A DNA stretch of 64,000 nt from an uncultured Clostridia bacterium. GTDB taxonomy: Bacteria > Bacillota > Clostridia > TANB77 > CAG-508. Below, in pieces: positions 30,901 to 38,839 of the stretch. Numbering within the stretch: position 1 is the stretch's first letter; each line of letters begins with the position of its first letter. The translations under genes were made by a program, and so were the position numbers. The stretch lies in contig CAQIBN010000003.1 of NCBI GenBank assembly GCA_948805675.1, positions 1 through 64,000 on the forward strand, in the 5' to 3' direction. The notes beneath the pieces are model-generated. The model saw only the letters and a list, made by a program, of their open reading frames with translations, made no database searches and was not told where the DNA came from.

Positions 30901-31121
30901 GTTTTAATTTTGGTAAAGTTGATATAGGATTCAAAGAAGAAATTGAGCCATCTATATTCTGTAATGTATTAGATACTGTAAAAAATAAAGATATATTCAC
31001 AAATAAAACAGAAACAACAGGAGAACATGAAGGTTTAACAGCTAAAGATGAAGATGAGTGGACAACAGTTGTATATGAGAAGGATGTTCATGCAAGGAAA
31101 CTACCAAGGACAGGCAAATAA
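27909..31121 (+). CDS. Thioester-domain adhesin with Cna-B/SpaA repeats
   Basis: 1070 residues with signal peptide (1-28). Residues ~70-150 form a thioester domain: the reactive Cys is in YCVDP (residue 79) and the Gln in TKQAAYW (residue 140). Several Cna-B/SpaA-type modules follow. Three strongly similar ones begin at 29445, 29727 and 30003 (about 92-94 residues each, GQIKVIK-type start, NEKKK-type end), with more divergent copies before and after. A final larger domain precedes the sorting motif. The protein ends exactly at LPRTGK with no hydrophobic segment after it, unlike standard LPxTG anchors. It probably attaches ICE donor cells to partners or host surfaces. Confidence 0.87.
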   Translation: MKKKISKIIVIMCVLITILPMQMFQALATGIGDSPYLERGDLGFYTIQYQSKTSGNWYYITYSRTWYTDEQGIRRIAYCVDPDLNGIGWVEGEVSGYHVDLNEALSDNRVWRVYRHGYPYVSASDLGVETEDDAYLATKQAAYWIIRGYSLEDIHTYFRPGETSINGQNLEDIQRRGKKVIDAIYHLVNLGYNGTETQAYNGLIKVNKNGEFTQDNNQEYYSQKYSVTSSTSMSGYTVKNIIDFPSGSYVADLNGNEKTTFSSGEKFKVMIPKKSINENISGKIEIEGKCQNYPVYYGKSRDNNTQSYAVTVDSYSNIIETTNLDIDSYKSNIKLTKIDKETKEKLSGVKFNFKYENGSNIGDYTTDKKGEIYIKNLKQGTVIATEVETKNEYILDKKENKINLQYNDTTEVTIENEHKKGNLKVLKVDKDNNNTTLENVEFDLYSEEFKKVIGTYHTDKNGEIYVENLRTGSYKLIEKNTNKWYNLNLEPTNAKVEFNNTTNTKIENELKKGQIKVIKIDLDNKEVKLKDVEFQVIDKNGNVLETIKTDENGEATTKKYAIRDYGKLTLKETKTGKFYVLNDKPQTITLKENEITNITFTNEKKKGQIKVIKVDLDNKEVKIPDVEFKVYDENDNVVDTLKTDKNGEATSRKLPIDQKYKVQESKTGKWYVLNEEPQTAVLKQDEITTLTFTNEKKKGQIRVIKVDLDDKEVKLKDVEFKVYDKNRNVVDTLKTDKNGEATTKRLPIDQEYTIQESKTLQNYVLNEEKQTVTLTQDKITNITFENEKIKGKIEITKISEDDNKYNGLPAGTPLEGAVFDIYDSKNNIVDTITTGKDGKAITKLLVKGNYIAKEKDSGSIYYLLNENEYKAEIKEHKGIAPLTITNKSVEISVSVEKTGYIETQKNDTIKYDFSNIANTSNIYLDSFKWRDYLPTDYIRLTEIVTGTWSQNVTYSITYKTNLNNEERVLSENLNSKENYKIDCTNVDLQDGEYITDYCFNFGKVDIGFKEEIEPSIFCNVLDTVKNKDIFTNKTETTGEHEGLTAKDEDEWTTVVYEKDVHARKLPRTGK
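28908..30285 (+). repeat. Tandem coding repeats in the adhesin
   Basis: Cna-B-type units repeat in tandem. The three best copies (from 29445, 29727 and 30003) share long identical stretches at DNA level, such as aaaacggagaggctacaa, showing recent duplication or gene conversion. Repeat number could change by recombination. Confidence 0.8.
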
Positions 31122-31129
31122 ATTCCAGG

Positions 31130-31164
31130 GAGTATGACTTTTAGGAGTTATACTCTCAATTTTT
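31130..31164 (+). terminator. Terminator after the adhesin gene
   Basis: Arms gagtatgact and agttatactc (one wobble) are followed by caattttt. Its presence right after the stop supports the adhesin ending at LPRTGK. Confidence 0.72.
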
Positions 31165-31186
31165 GTGTTTGGGAGGGGATAAGAAA

Positions 31187-32595
31187 ATGCAGAATTCTAT
31201 TGAAAGTGAAAAAATACAAGATAATAAGAAGGAGTGTGAATGTGAGAATCTGCATAATATAAGGTTACTTAGTTTGTTTAGTCGGTATTCGGTGCATTTG
31301 AAAAAGCATTAGAAAGATTGAATATAAATTATGAACTTGTTGGATTTTCAGAGATAGATAAATTTGCAATACAAAGTTATTGTGCAATACATAATGTAAG
31401 TAAAGAATTAAATCTTGGTGACATAAGAAAAGTAAATGAAAAGGATATTCCAGATTTTGATTTAATGACTTGGGGATTTCCTTGTCAAGATATTAGTATT
31501 GCTCGGGAAATTAAAAGGAATTGGAAAAAATGAAACTAGGAGTGGACTATACTATGAAGGATATAGAATATTAAAAGAAAAAAAGCCAGCGATTAGTATA
31601 ATTGAAAATGTAAAAAATCTTACAAGTAAAAGGTTTAAGAAAGAATTTGAAATGATATTAATAGATATTAAAAGATTGGGCTATAATAATTATTGCAAAA
31701 TACTAAACGCAAAAGATTATCGGTATACCACAAAATAGAGAACGTGTTTTTATTGTATCTATAAGACAAGATATTGATAAAAACACGTTTAGTTTTCCAC
31801 AGAAAGAGCAATTGTTGTGGAAACTTAAGGATTTTTTGGAAGAAAATGTAGATAATAAATACTATTTAACTGAAAAGGCTATTGGTAGATTGATAAAAAG
31901 AAATAATAAAATTATTAGAGAAGTGAAAAATCCAAAAGTAAGTGCTTGTATAGTTGCTAATTACAATAAGATGGATGGTAGAAATAATCAATATATAGCT
32001 GATGATAATGCTATTGTACATAGAATAGGTGGAATATACGATAATGATAATGGAACACATCAAGCAGGAAGTATCTACAATCCAAATGGAATATCTCCAA
32101 CACTTGTAGATATGTCACATGGTGGATTAAAACAACCAATGATTTTAGTAAATGAAGGAACTTTAAAAGGCTATTCAGAGGCAACAGTTGGAGATTCTAT
32201 CAATATATCTTATCCTAGTAATACAAGCAAAAGAGGTAGAGTTGGAAAAGAATTAGCACAGACAATAATGACTGTACCGAATATTGCAACACTAGAGTTA
32301 TTAAACTCTAATAATCAAATATTAGATATAGAACCAACAAAAATGGATAATTACAATGATATAGAGTTAAATAATACAGTATTTATTTCTGACGATAATA
32401 AATATTTTTTTAGAATAAGAAAGTTAACACCTTTGGAATGCTTTAGGTTAATGGGATTTGATGATGTTGATTTTTATAAAGCAAAGTCAATAGGAATTTC
32501 TGATACACAATTATATAGGCAGGCTCGGAAATAGTATTGTTGTTAATGTATTAGAGAAGATATTATGCAATATCTTCTCTAAAATTAATTTGTAG
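31187..32595 (+). CDS. C5-cytosine DNA methyltransferase, 467 aa, with five C-GGN recoding sites
   Basis: ATG at 31187 (upstream gggaggggat). All core motifs are visible in the restored frame: motif I LFSGIGAFE, motif IV GFPCQD with the catalytic Cys, motif VI ENV, motif VIII YGIPQNRERVF, and C-terminal LTPLECFRLMGF and RQAGNSIVVNV (motif X). A long variable region lies between about residues 220 and 370. Extra Cs at 31283, 31290, 31504, 31721 and 32526 each precede a Gly codon; the first two split motif I. No restriction partner is nearby, so it is probably an orphan enzyme that protects the ICE on entry. In the conventional frame only dead fragments result. Confidence 0.9.
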
Positions 32596-32670
32596 AGAAA
32601 TTTTATAAATCTATTCTATCTAATTGTATAAAAAATAATATATCATATAATTTTAACAATTAAAGTCTTC

Positions 32671-32713
32671 AAAAAAATAAAGAAGGCTTGCGAAAAACTT
32701 TCTTTATTTTTTT
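32671..32713. terminator. Bidirectional terminator between methyltransferase and XRE gene
   Basis: A-rich arm aaaaaataaaga and T-rich arm tctttatttttt form a long stem; suited to both convergent transcripts. Confidence 0.7.
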
Positions 32714-32714
32714 A

Positions 32715-33104
32715 TTATATACCTTTTCTTTTTTTCATTATACTATTCAAATTAGGATAAGTTGCTATTATTAAATCCTTTAAAACTGCTAATTCTTCCT
32801 CATCACATCTATCAATTATATTTAATAGTATTTCTTTATTACTATATTCATCATTATTATTCATATTCTTTTCATCTCCATATAATAAAGAATCTGAGGT
32901 CTTTTTTAAAGCTTTAGATATTTGATATAATGTATGAATACTACAACTTGTATTACCTATTTCTAATTCAGATACATAATTTTCAGAACGATTAATCATT
33001 TCAGCAAACTTTTCTTTAGTAAGCCCTATTTGTTTTCTACCGATTTTAGTTCTATTTCCAAAACCCTTCCAATCTTGATATTCATATCTATTTACTCTAC
33101 TCAT
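32715..33104 (-). CDS. XRE-family transcriptional regulator
   Basis: 129 residues. Residues ~18-73 carry a helix-turn-helix (IGRKQIGLTKEKFAEMINRSENYVSELEIG split across the recognition helix) with GNTSCSIHTLYQISKAL. The C-terminal part resembles the acidic tails of small clostridial regulators. The start ATG at 33104 has only a weak ribosome site. It opens a leftward cargo/regulation block within the ICE. Confidence 0.8.
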   Translation of the reverse strand: MSRVNRYEYQDWKGFGNRTKIGRKQIGLTKEKFAEMINRSENYVSELEIGNTSCSIHTLYQISKALKKTSDSLLYGDEKNMNNNDEYSNKEILLNIIDRCDEEELAVLKDLIIATYPNLNSIMKKRKGI

Positions 33105-33289
33105 AATAATAGTTCACCCACCACTAGCATTTTATATATATTTTTTTACTAGTATTATCTCATTTATGTTTATATGATGTTACCAACTACTATTTATTTA
33201 TATAATTTTTACTACTTGATTAAAGGGTAAATAAAAAAGGCAAATTTGTTGTATATTTTATTACCTAGCTAAATCTTTTAATTTAAATT

Positions 33290-33709
33290 TCATAGTTGTT
33301 TTATTTTATCTATTATTATTTGAGTATTCTTTATTATATCCAATCGTATTCTTAGTAATTCTTTAATAATTACACTATAGTCCAAAATTGGTTTAATTAT
33401 ATATCCGCCAATTTGTAGCTGTTGATTCAGAATATCATTTCTATTATCTGCTGAAATAACTAAAAACTGAGGACTATTTCCTTGTGCAACATAATATTTT
33501 ATAATTTCTAAGCCTGTATATTTGTGATTTCGTATAAGGTCTGTAATAACAATATCAGGTTTTAATTTCTGTATCATTTTAATTTCTTCTTCATCTGTAT
33601 ATGCAGCTCCCAATACTTCTATTTCTTCATATGTTTCTAAATAGACTTTCATAGTATCACAAAAGACTATATTATCATCTGCAATAATAACTTTTATTTT
33701 CTCTTTCAT
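33290..33709 (-). CDS. Stand-alone response-regulator receiver, Spo0A-like
   Basis: 139 residues, only a receiver domain: acidic pair DD (residues ~11-12), the phospho-acceptor Asp in VITDLIRN and the Lys in IIKPILDY. The spacing and a long alpha4 region resemble the Spo0A receiver, but the Spo0A DNA-binding domain is missing and no frameshift explains the loss. It could act by phospho-relay interception or protein-protein binding. No histidine kinase is near. A ribosome site (ggagactataaatg) precedes ATG 33709. Confidence 0.75.
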   Translation of the reverse strand: MKEKIKVIIADDNIVFCDTMKVYLETYEEIEVLGAAYTDEEEIKMIQKLKPDIVITDLIRNHKYTGLEIIKYYVAQGNSPQFLVISADNRNDILNQQLQIGGYIIKPILDYSVIIKELLRIRLDIIKNTQIIIDKIKQL

Positions 33710-34314
33710 TTATAGTCTCCACCTTTTTGTATTTTGTAATTATTACTACATGCTTAGTTTAAGAAAGATAGTATTGTACAATTTATTATAATATAGTTAT
33801 TATTGAAATATATTTAATATGTTGTATAAAACTTATTTTATATTAATTGTAAATAAATATATATTTATAATTGTACTTTTTTCCCTCCCTTACTTTTTTA
33901 TCAATCAATATAAAATTCCTGAACATTTTCTACAAAAATTTTGATTTGTGTGCTAATGTATATTTATTCTTACTCTTATAAAAATTTATAGTTATATTGT
34001 ACTTATAATTTCTATAAGTTATTTTTCATATTTCATAAATATTTTAATGTATATTTCGAATAATTCTTTTATTGGTTATTATACTTTGTAATTATACTAA
34101 CTATCCCACTAATAACAATAATTATATCAGTACATCATTGAATAATTTGTCGAAGTTTGTCTTTTAAAAGAAAAAACTTCACAATTAGCAACTATTTATT
34201 TTTTAATAATTATCTCTGCAAAAATAAAGATTTTCTACAATTCTTCACATTTAGCAAGTATAATGAAAAGTTATCTTGCTATACTTTCTATTATAAAGAA
34301 AGGAAATGAGAAGT
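33710..34314. other. 605-base AT-rich intergenic region
   Basis: No gene is convincing on either strand. It contains the divergent control regions of the receiver gene (left) and the small XRE gene (right). Near the right end, 34253-34280 has an imperfect palindrome with outer arms agcaag and cttgct, a likely operator for the XRE protein. Confidence 0.6.
34253..34280. promoter_or_regulatory. Probable operator palindrome
   Basis: Outer arms agcaag and cttgct with partly matching inner bases, about 40 bases upstream of the small XRE gene, which probably regulates itself through it. Confidence 0.45.
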
Positions 34315-34548
34315 ATGACACTTTCATATGCAGTTAGAAAAAGAATAAATAATTTATTAAAAGAAAATAACCTAAATATATGGAAATTGTATAAATTAAC
34401 AGGTGTTTCAGCTTCTACTCTGTCATATTTTATGAGTGGAAAAAGAGAACTTATAAATTTAAAGACTTTATTACATGTTTGTGAGGGATTTAACATAGGA
34501 CTTAAAGAGTTTTTTGATGATCCTTTATTTAATATAGAACAGGATTGA
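34315..34548 (+). CDS. Small XRE-family regulator
   Basis: 77 residues from ATG 34315 (aaagg ten bases upstream; the ATG at 34306 is too close to it). Almost the whole protein is a Cro/C1-type helix-turn-helix: LSYAVRKRINNLLKENNLN, SASTLSYFMSGKR, then LHVCEGFNIGLKEFF. Proteins of this length and pattern are common in clostridial genomes and mobile elements. Confidence 0.8.
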   Translation: MTLSYAVRKRINNLLKENNLNIWKLYKLTGVSASTLSYFMSGKRELINLKTLLHVCEGFNIGLKEFFDDPLFNIEQD

Positions 34549-34662
34549 CCAAAAATTAAATTTAGAAATTAATGTGTATATGTAAATAATAATGCATGAT
34601 ATTTTTAATTATTAAAATAACACTTAATATTTAGTATTAAGTGTAAAAACAATTTAAATAAA

Positions 34663-34737
34663 ATCTAATAATTATATAATAAAAAAGTATTCAAATACGT
34701 TGAGTTTGAATACTTTTTTATTATATAATTATTAGAT
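34663..34737. repeat. Perfect 33-bp inverted repeat
   Basis: Arms 34663-34695 and 34705-34737 are exact reverse complements around the nine-base loop tacgttgag. The inner part (aaaaaagtattcaaa and its complement with a T-run) is terminator-like in both directions, but the stem is far longer than usual. It could also be a remnant of a small inverted-repeat element. Confidence 0.88.
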
Positions 34738-34910
34738 AAAAGCTATAAGGTTAGATAAATTTGTTTAAATTAAAATATTAGGAGTATATAAAAAATATTT
34801 GAATGTTTTAACTGCATGAATTTTTCTTATCATAGTTATATATTAAAATGACTAGTATAGACAATGACTTTTTCTGTAAAAAATGAAAAAATTTTTGATA
34901 AATGAAACTT

Positions 34911-34945
34911 TTTCTTATGAAAAAAACATCTTATAAATATATCAA
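34911..34945 (+). promoter_or_regulatory. Candidate ECF sigma autopromoter
   Basis: A TGAAACTTTTTC stretch resembles ECF -35 elements (typically with an AAC core) and acatct lies at -10-like distance, a short way upstream of the sigma gene. ECF sigma factors commonly drive their own operons. Confidence 0.45.
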
Positions 34946-34971
34946 GTTTGCAAACAAGATTGGAGGAAAGA

Positions 34972-35506
34972 ATGGAGGAATTAGTAAAAAAGGCTCAGAT
35001 TCGGAGATAAAGAGGCTTTTACTAATCTTATATTATTATTCAAAAATGATTTATATAAGATTGCAAAAGCAAGACTAAAAAATGATGATGATGTATATGA
35101 TGTAATACAAGAAACAATGATAATAGCATTTAAATCTATAAGAAAATTAAAGGAACCATCATGTTTTAAAGCATGGATAATAAAAATTTTAATTAATAAA
35201 AGTAATGGTATTTACCGTTATAAAAGTAAAGGAAATATTGTATCATTAGATGAAATTGAAAACTATAAAATAGTGGATTATTCTAATATAGATAATATCG
35301 AAGTATCATTAGATTTTGATTTTATTTGTAATAATTTAAAATATGAAGATAGAACAATAATTATACTATACTATATGGAGAAATTTACTGATAAAGAAAT
35401 AGGAGAAATATTAAGTATAAAAGAGAATACAGTAAAAACAAAAAGAGTAAGAGCAAAACAAAAAATAAAAAATATAATGACGAAAGGAGAGAAAATGTAT
35501 GGATGA
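34972..35506 (+). CDS. ECF-type sigma-70 factor, 177 aa, with one C-GGN site
   Basis: ATG at 34972 with RBS ggagg. An extra C at 35002 lies after codon 10; skipping it joins KKAQI to GDKEAF, the conserved start of region 2 in ECF sigmas, and gives a normal 177-residue protein. Region 2 (DDDVYDVIQETMIIAFKSIRKL) and region 4 (DRTIIILYYMEKFTDKEIGEIL, then VKTKRVRAKQKI) are clear. Its last codons overlap the anti-sigma gene by eight bases. Since the shift falls so early, it could act as an on/off gate for the whole regulon. Confidence 0.87.
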
Positions 35507-36641
35507 ACTAGATAAAAAGTTATATCATGATTTAAATTTAGAAATTGAAGTTCCAAGTGAATGCGAAATTATTATTAATGAAGCCTTGAATAAAAGCACT
35601 AAACGTTATTCATTGGCAAAATTAATTACAACTGTCTGTGCAATGTTTTTGCTAACTGTTGGAATAGTATATGCAGGAACTAATATATACGATAAAATAT
35701 GGACAACACCAGAAAAAGTGGTTGGCTTTTCTAGTGAAGAAAATACAATTACAGAGGAGCAACAAAAAAGTGTAATGACTGAAACAGAAGCAAGAGAAAG
35801 GTCAGAAGAAATATTAGAAAAATTTGGATATAAAGATGAAAAAATAAATTCAGTAGAGCTTAAAAATAATCAGGCTAATTATGAATTAACATGGTATATT
35901 AATACAGACAAAAAAACTAACATTTCTTTTAATGCAGAAAAAGGAGAAGATTTTAGTTTATCTATTGATACTATATTGTATGAAAACATACAAAAGTATA
36001 GGACGACAGAGGAGGAAGCAGAGAAAACAGCGAGAGATTTATGTAAAAAGTATGGATATGACTTAAATGAATATAATTATACAAAGATGACTTCAAATAT
36101 GAATTCAGAAGATGAATCATATATTTGGTATGTGCACTTTTATAAGAAGTATGATGGAATTGTAAATCCTGGTGAATATATTTATGTTAGTTTCATACCT
36201 GAAGTAAACAAAATATATCAGTTTTGTGTAAGTAATAAAAAATTTGAAAATAATCCAATTAAAATTACAGAAGAAGAAGCAAAAGGAATTGCTTTAAAAG
36301 AGGAACAAAAAATCACAACAAGATATAATGTAAAGGATATTAATGTTGAATTAAATATTGTTCAAATGAATGGTGACGCATATTTAAGAATAAATGATTA
36401 TGACCAATTACATGAACAGACTTCAGCCAATTATCCTTCAGAAAAGACAATAAATTATCGTACAGATAATAGAATTAGGAGGGCTTGGGTAGTTACAATA
36501 AACTATGATATACCAGTTTCATTAGATAAATTTAATGGTTCTTACAATAAAAATGATGAGAAATTTAGCTATTACATAGATACAACTACTGGAGAGATAA
36601 TAGGTGGAAGTAGTATTTATGAAGTGAATAGTAATAGATAA
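35499..36641 (+). CDS. Membrane-anchored anti-sigma/sensor protein
   Basis: 380 residues, ATG at 35499 overlapping the sigma gene. A cytosolic N-terminus (~44 residues) is followed by one membrane segment (about 46-65, LITTVCAMFLLTVGIVYAG) and a large extracellular domain with two similar halves containing EEAEKTARDLCKKYGY and EEEAKGIALKEEQ, which look like PepSY-like repeats. Overlap with an ECF sigma gene and this topology are typical of anti-sigma factors that release the sigma on an envelope signal. Confidence 0.75.
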   Translation: MDELDKKLYHDLNLEIEVPSECEIIINEALNKSTKRYSLAKLITTVCAMFLLTVGIVYAGTNIYDKIWTTPEKVVGFSSEENTITEEQQKSVMTETEARERSEEILEKFGYKDEKINSVELKNNQANYELTWYINTDKKTNISFNAEKGEDFSLSIDTILYENIQKYRTTEEEAEKTARDLCKKYGYDLNEYNYTKMTSNMNSEDESYIWYVHFYKKYDGIVNPGEYIYVSFIPEVNKIYQFCVSNKKFENNPIKITEEEAKGIALKEEQKITTRYNVKDINVELNIVQMNGDAYLRINDYDQLHEQTSANYPSEKTINYRTDNRIRRAWVVTINYDIPVSLDKFNGSYNKNDEKFSYYIDTTTGEIIGGSSIYEVNSNR

Positions 36642-36670
36642 TTAGTTGTTTAGATGATAAAATAAAAAAG

Positions 36671-36706
36671 ATAAGGGTGTCAAAAAATATTGACACCCTT
36701 TTTCCA
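36671..36706 (+). terminator. Terminator of the sigma/anti-sigma operon
   Basis: Perfect arms aagggtgtca and tgacaccctt around aaaaatat, followed by ttttcc. Confidence 0.8.
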
Positions 36707-36804
36707 AGTAACCAAAATTACAGCCACTTGGATGGAAAATAGAGGAGTAAGTTAATTGTTACGAATGATTCATCAAAACTAAAGCAACAAGGCTTCAGTA
36801 ATTA

Positions 36805-37377
36805 TTAGCCAATACCTCTTAAAGTGTAACCATAAGAGATATTACATGAGCGGCTACCACTGTAGTTTCCGTTTGCATCAGTTACTCTGAAGTAAATCTG
36901 AACTCTTCTGCCACTTACACCACTTGCTTGGACAGTAACACTACCGTTAGTAGTTGCACCAGACTTATTCTGAGCCAATACAGTACCAGAAGGATAGTCA
37001 CGGATTTGCACTGTCAAAATTGACGAAGAGCTACAGGTAAAGTTAGTGTATATGGTGAGATATCTGTTCATGCTGTCATTCTGAGCAATTGTCTTAACCG
37101 GAGTTAAGTTATATCCCTCCATAGTAAAGTCACCAACATGTCTCTGCGTATAACCTGTGTAATCCCATGTTTCTACACCACCATAGGGTACAATTCCAGA
37201 ACCGTCAGCGGTAGTAGGGACTTCAAGCAGTGTCCAGCCATCTTCGTCTGCCGTAAATTCGGCATTATCAACTGTAGTAGGTGGGATTTCTGATGCCCCA
37301 GCCATTAACGTCATAGGTGTTGTCATCGACAAACACATAGCCAGTGTTAACAAAGTTGCAAAAAACCGTTTCATCAT
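36805..37377 (-). CDS. Secreted protein, foreign-looking
   Basis: 190 residues. Two ATG codons, then a signal peptide (FFATLLTLAMCLSMTTP, cut near residues 27-29 at AGASE) and a secreted domain with many Ser/Thr/Gly strands and a C-terminal SRSCNISYGYTLRG. Its GC content and codon use (for example CGC and CTG) stand well above the neighbours, which suggests recent transfer. Codon 4 is CGG in the conventional Arg position (MMKRFF), the only such case I found. If CGG forces a +1 shift in this host, this gene would not be expressed. RBS aaggag lies seven bases upstream. Confidence 0.75.
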   Translation of the reverse strand: MMKRFFATLLTLAMCLSMTTPMTLMAGASEIPPTTVDNAEFTADEDGWTLLEVPTTADGSGIVPYGGVETWDYTGYTQRHVGDFTMEGYNLTPVKTIAQNDSMNRYLTIYTNFTCSSSSILTVQIRDYPSGTVLAQNKSGATTNGSVTVQASGVSGRRVQIYFRVTDANGNYSGSRSCNISYGYTLRGIG

Positions 37378-37451
37378 TATAAAACTCCTTTCAAATCACA
37401 AAGAACTCCTCTAGATTCCTGTGCAAAGTCATTACATAATGCACAATTATT

Positions 37452-37479
37452 ATTATAGCATGTTAAAGACAAAATTCAA
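37452..37479 (-). promoter_or_regulatory. Promoter of the secreted-protein gene
   Basis: TTGAAT, a 16-base spacer and TATAAT on the minus strand, about 75 bases upstream of the start codon. Confidence 0.6.
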
Positions 37480-37685
37480 GCTTTTTATGATAAAAATTTC
37501 CATTTTTTTCCTACAATTTTCGACTTTTTTCGCATTACAGAAAAGGATATTTTTTAATAAATATTATTTAGTATTATTATAATGCTTTGATGAATCACTG
37601 TATATTTCTTTGTTCTGAATTTTCAGTGTATCTAGTTTTAGAGAAAATATTGGTAATTTATAATTTTACAGTATATAGTATTTTA

Positions 37686-37886
37686 TTATCTTAGAATATC
37701 AAAAATATGATTATATTTTTTTGTGATAGATGAAATATCTTTTTTACTTGATGACATAATAAAATCCGTGATTTGAAGTTCTACTTTTCTTAATTCTTCA
37801 GTTGTACATTCTCTATCCTCTATTTTTACTCCTACATCTTCTAATAATTTAATATCATTAGTGGTACATTCATTAAATAAATTCAT
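37686..37886 (-). CDS. Small helical protein, unknown
   Basis: 66 residues with a good RBS (aggagag) before ATG 37886. Three charged helices (TTNDIKLLEDVGVK, TEELRKVELQITDFIM, SITKKYNHIFDIL). No membrane segment, no recognised domain. Stands alone on the minus strand. Confidence 0.6.
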   Translation of the reverse strand: MNLFNECTTNDIKLLEDVGVKIEDRECTTEELRKVELQITDFIMSSSKKDISSITKKYNHIFDILR

Positions 37887-38062
37887 TATTTATCTCTCCT
37901 ATTTTGATTTTATAAAATGATTATTACATATTTAATATTATTTATCAATAAAATAGATAATACATTTTATATTTAATATATGTAATTTATTAATAATATT
38001 AAATATATGTATTATACAAAATAAAAAATAGATTACTATTTTTGTAGTAACCTGTGTTATTT

Positions 38063-38440
38063 TTATTTCTTTTTATTTTTTATATTTTTTAATGTATTTA
38101 ATTCTTGTCTATGATTAAATTGAATAAATTGTTTTATAAATGTACAAATATATTCTAATTCTTCGATTGGTATTACATTTAGCATATAGTCTATTTTTCT
38201 TCTGATTTTTTCTCTATCTTTACTGTTGTTTTTATCTACTAATAATTCCTCTATTGTATAGCCAGTAATTTCAGAAATTTTTAAATATATTTCTATATTA
38301 CTGACTTTACCAGTTGCATTTTCAAGTCTATTAGCAGTATGAATACTAATTCCTATTTCTTCAGCAAATTTTTCTCTTGATTGTTTTAATTCTTTTTCAC
38401 GAATTTCTCTAATTTTTTTTCCAACATTATGATAATCCAC
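38063..38440 (-). CDS. XRE-family regulator
   Basis: 125 residues from GTG at 38440, chosen because aaggagg lies just upstream; a longer open frame to 38563 has no ribosome site. Residues ~5-65 show the helix-turn-helix (KQSREKFAEEIGISIHTANR, then EIYLKISEITGYTIEELL). The tail is helical with FIKQFIQF. It is divergent from the control/recombination genes that follow and is a candidate master repressor of ICE excision. Confidence 0.8.
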   Translation of the reverse strand: MDYHNVGKKIREIREKELKQSREKFAEEIGISIHTANRLENATGKVSNIEIYLKISEITGYTIEELLVDKNNSKDREKIRRKIDYMLNVIPIEELEYICTFIKQFIQFNHRQELNTLKNIKNKKK

Positions 38441-38839
38441 GATAAATTCCTCCTTATTTATTGTATATTGCATAGAAATAAAATTACATATCAATTTTGC
38501 ATTATTTTTTGTATCAAATATGATATAAAAAGAGGCTGAAATATCTGATATTAATAAATTCATATTTTAAAATATGTTCATATACGACAAAAAGTTCCAA
38601 AATATAGCCCTAAAATTCGACATATATTTTTTAAAATTATAGTTATAATTTTGTCAGAATTTGTCTGTTAGAATTTGAAGTAACAAACATAGGAAGAATA
38701 TCAAAGTTACAAATGATATTAATCTTTACTTTAAATTTCTAACAGTCATTTTTTATAAGGAGGGTTGATTTTTTAATTTAATATATCGTTACTTCCAAAT
38801 TTTGATGGATAAATTCAAAATCATTATTTGGAGGTTTTC

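Larger units (their letters stand above)
34549..34971. other. Non-coding region before the ECF sigma gene
   Basis: No gene is seen in these 423 bases. They hold a hairpin with arms cacttaata/tattaagtg (34621-34643), the very long perfect inverted repeat at 34663-34737, and a likely ECF promoter near 34911-34945. Confidence 0.6.
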
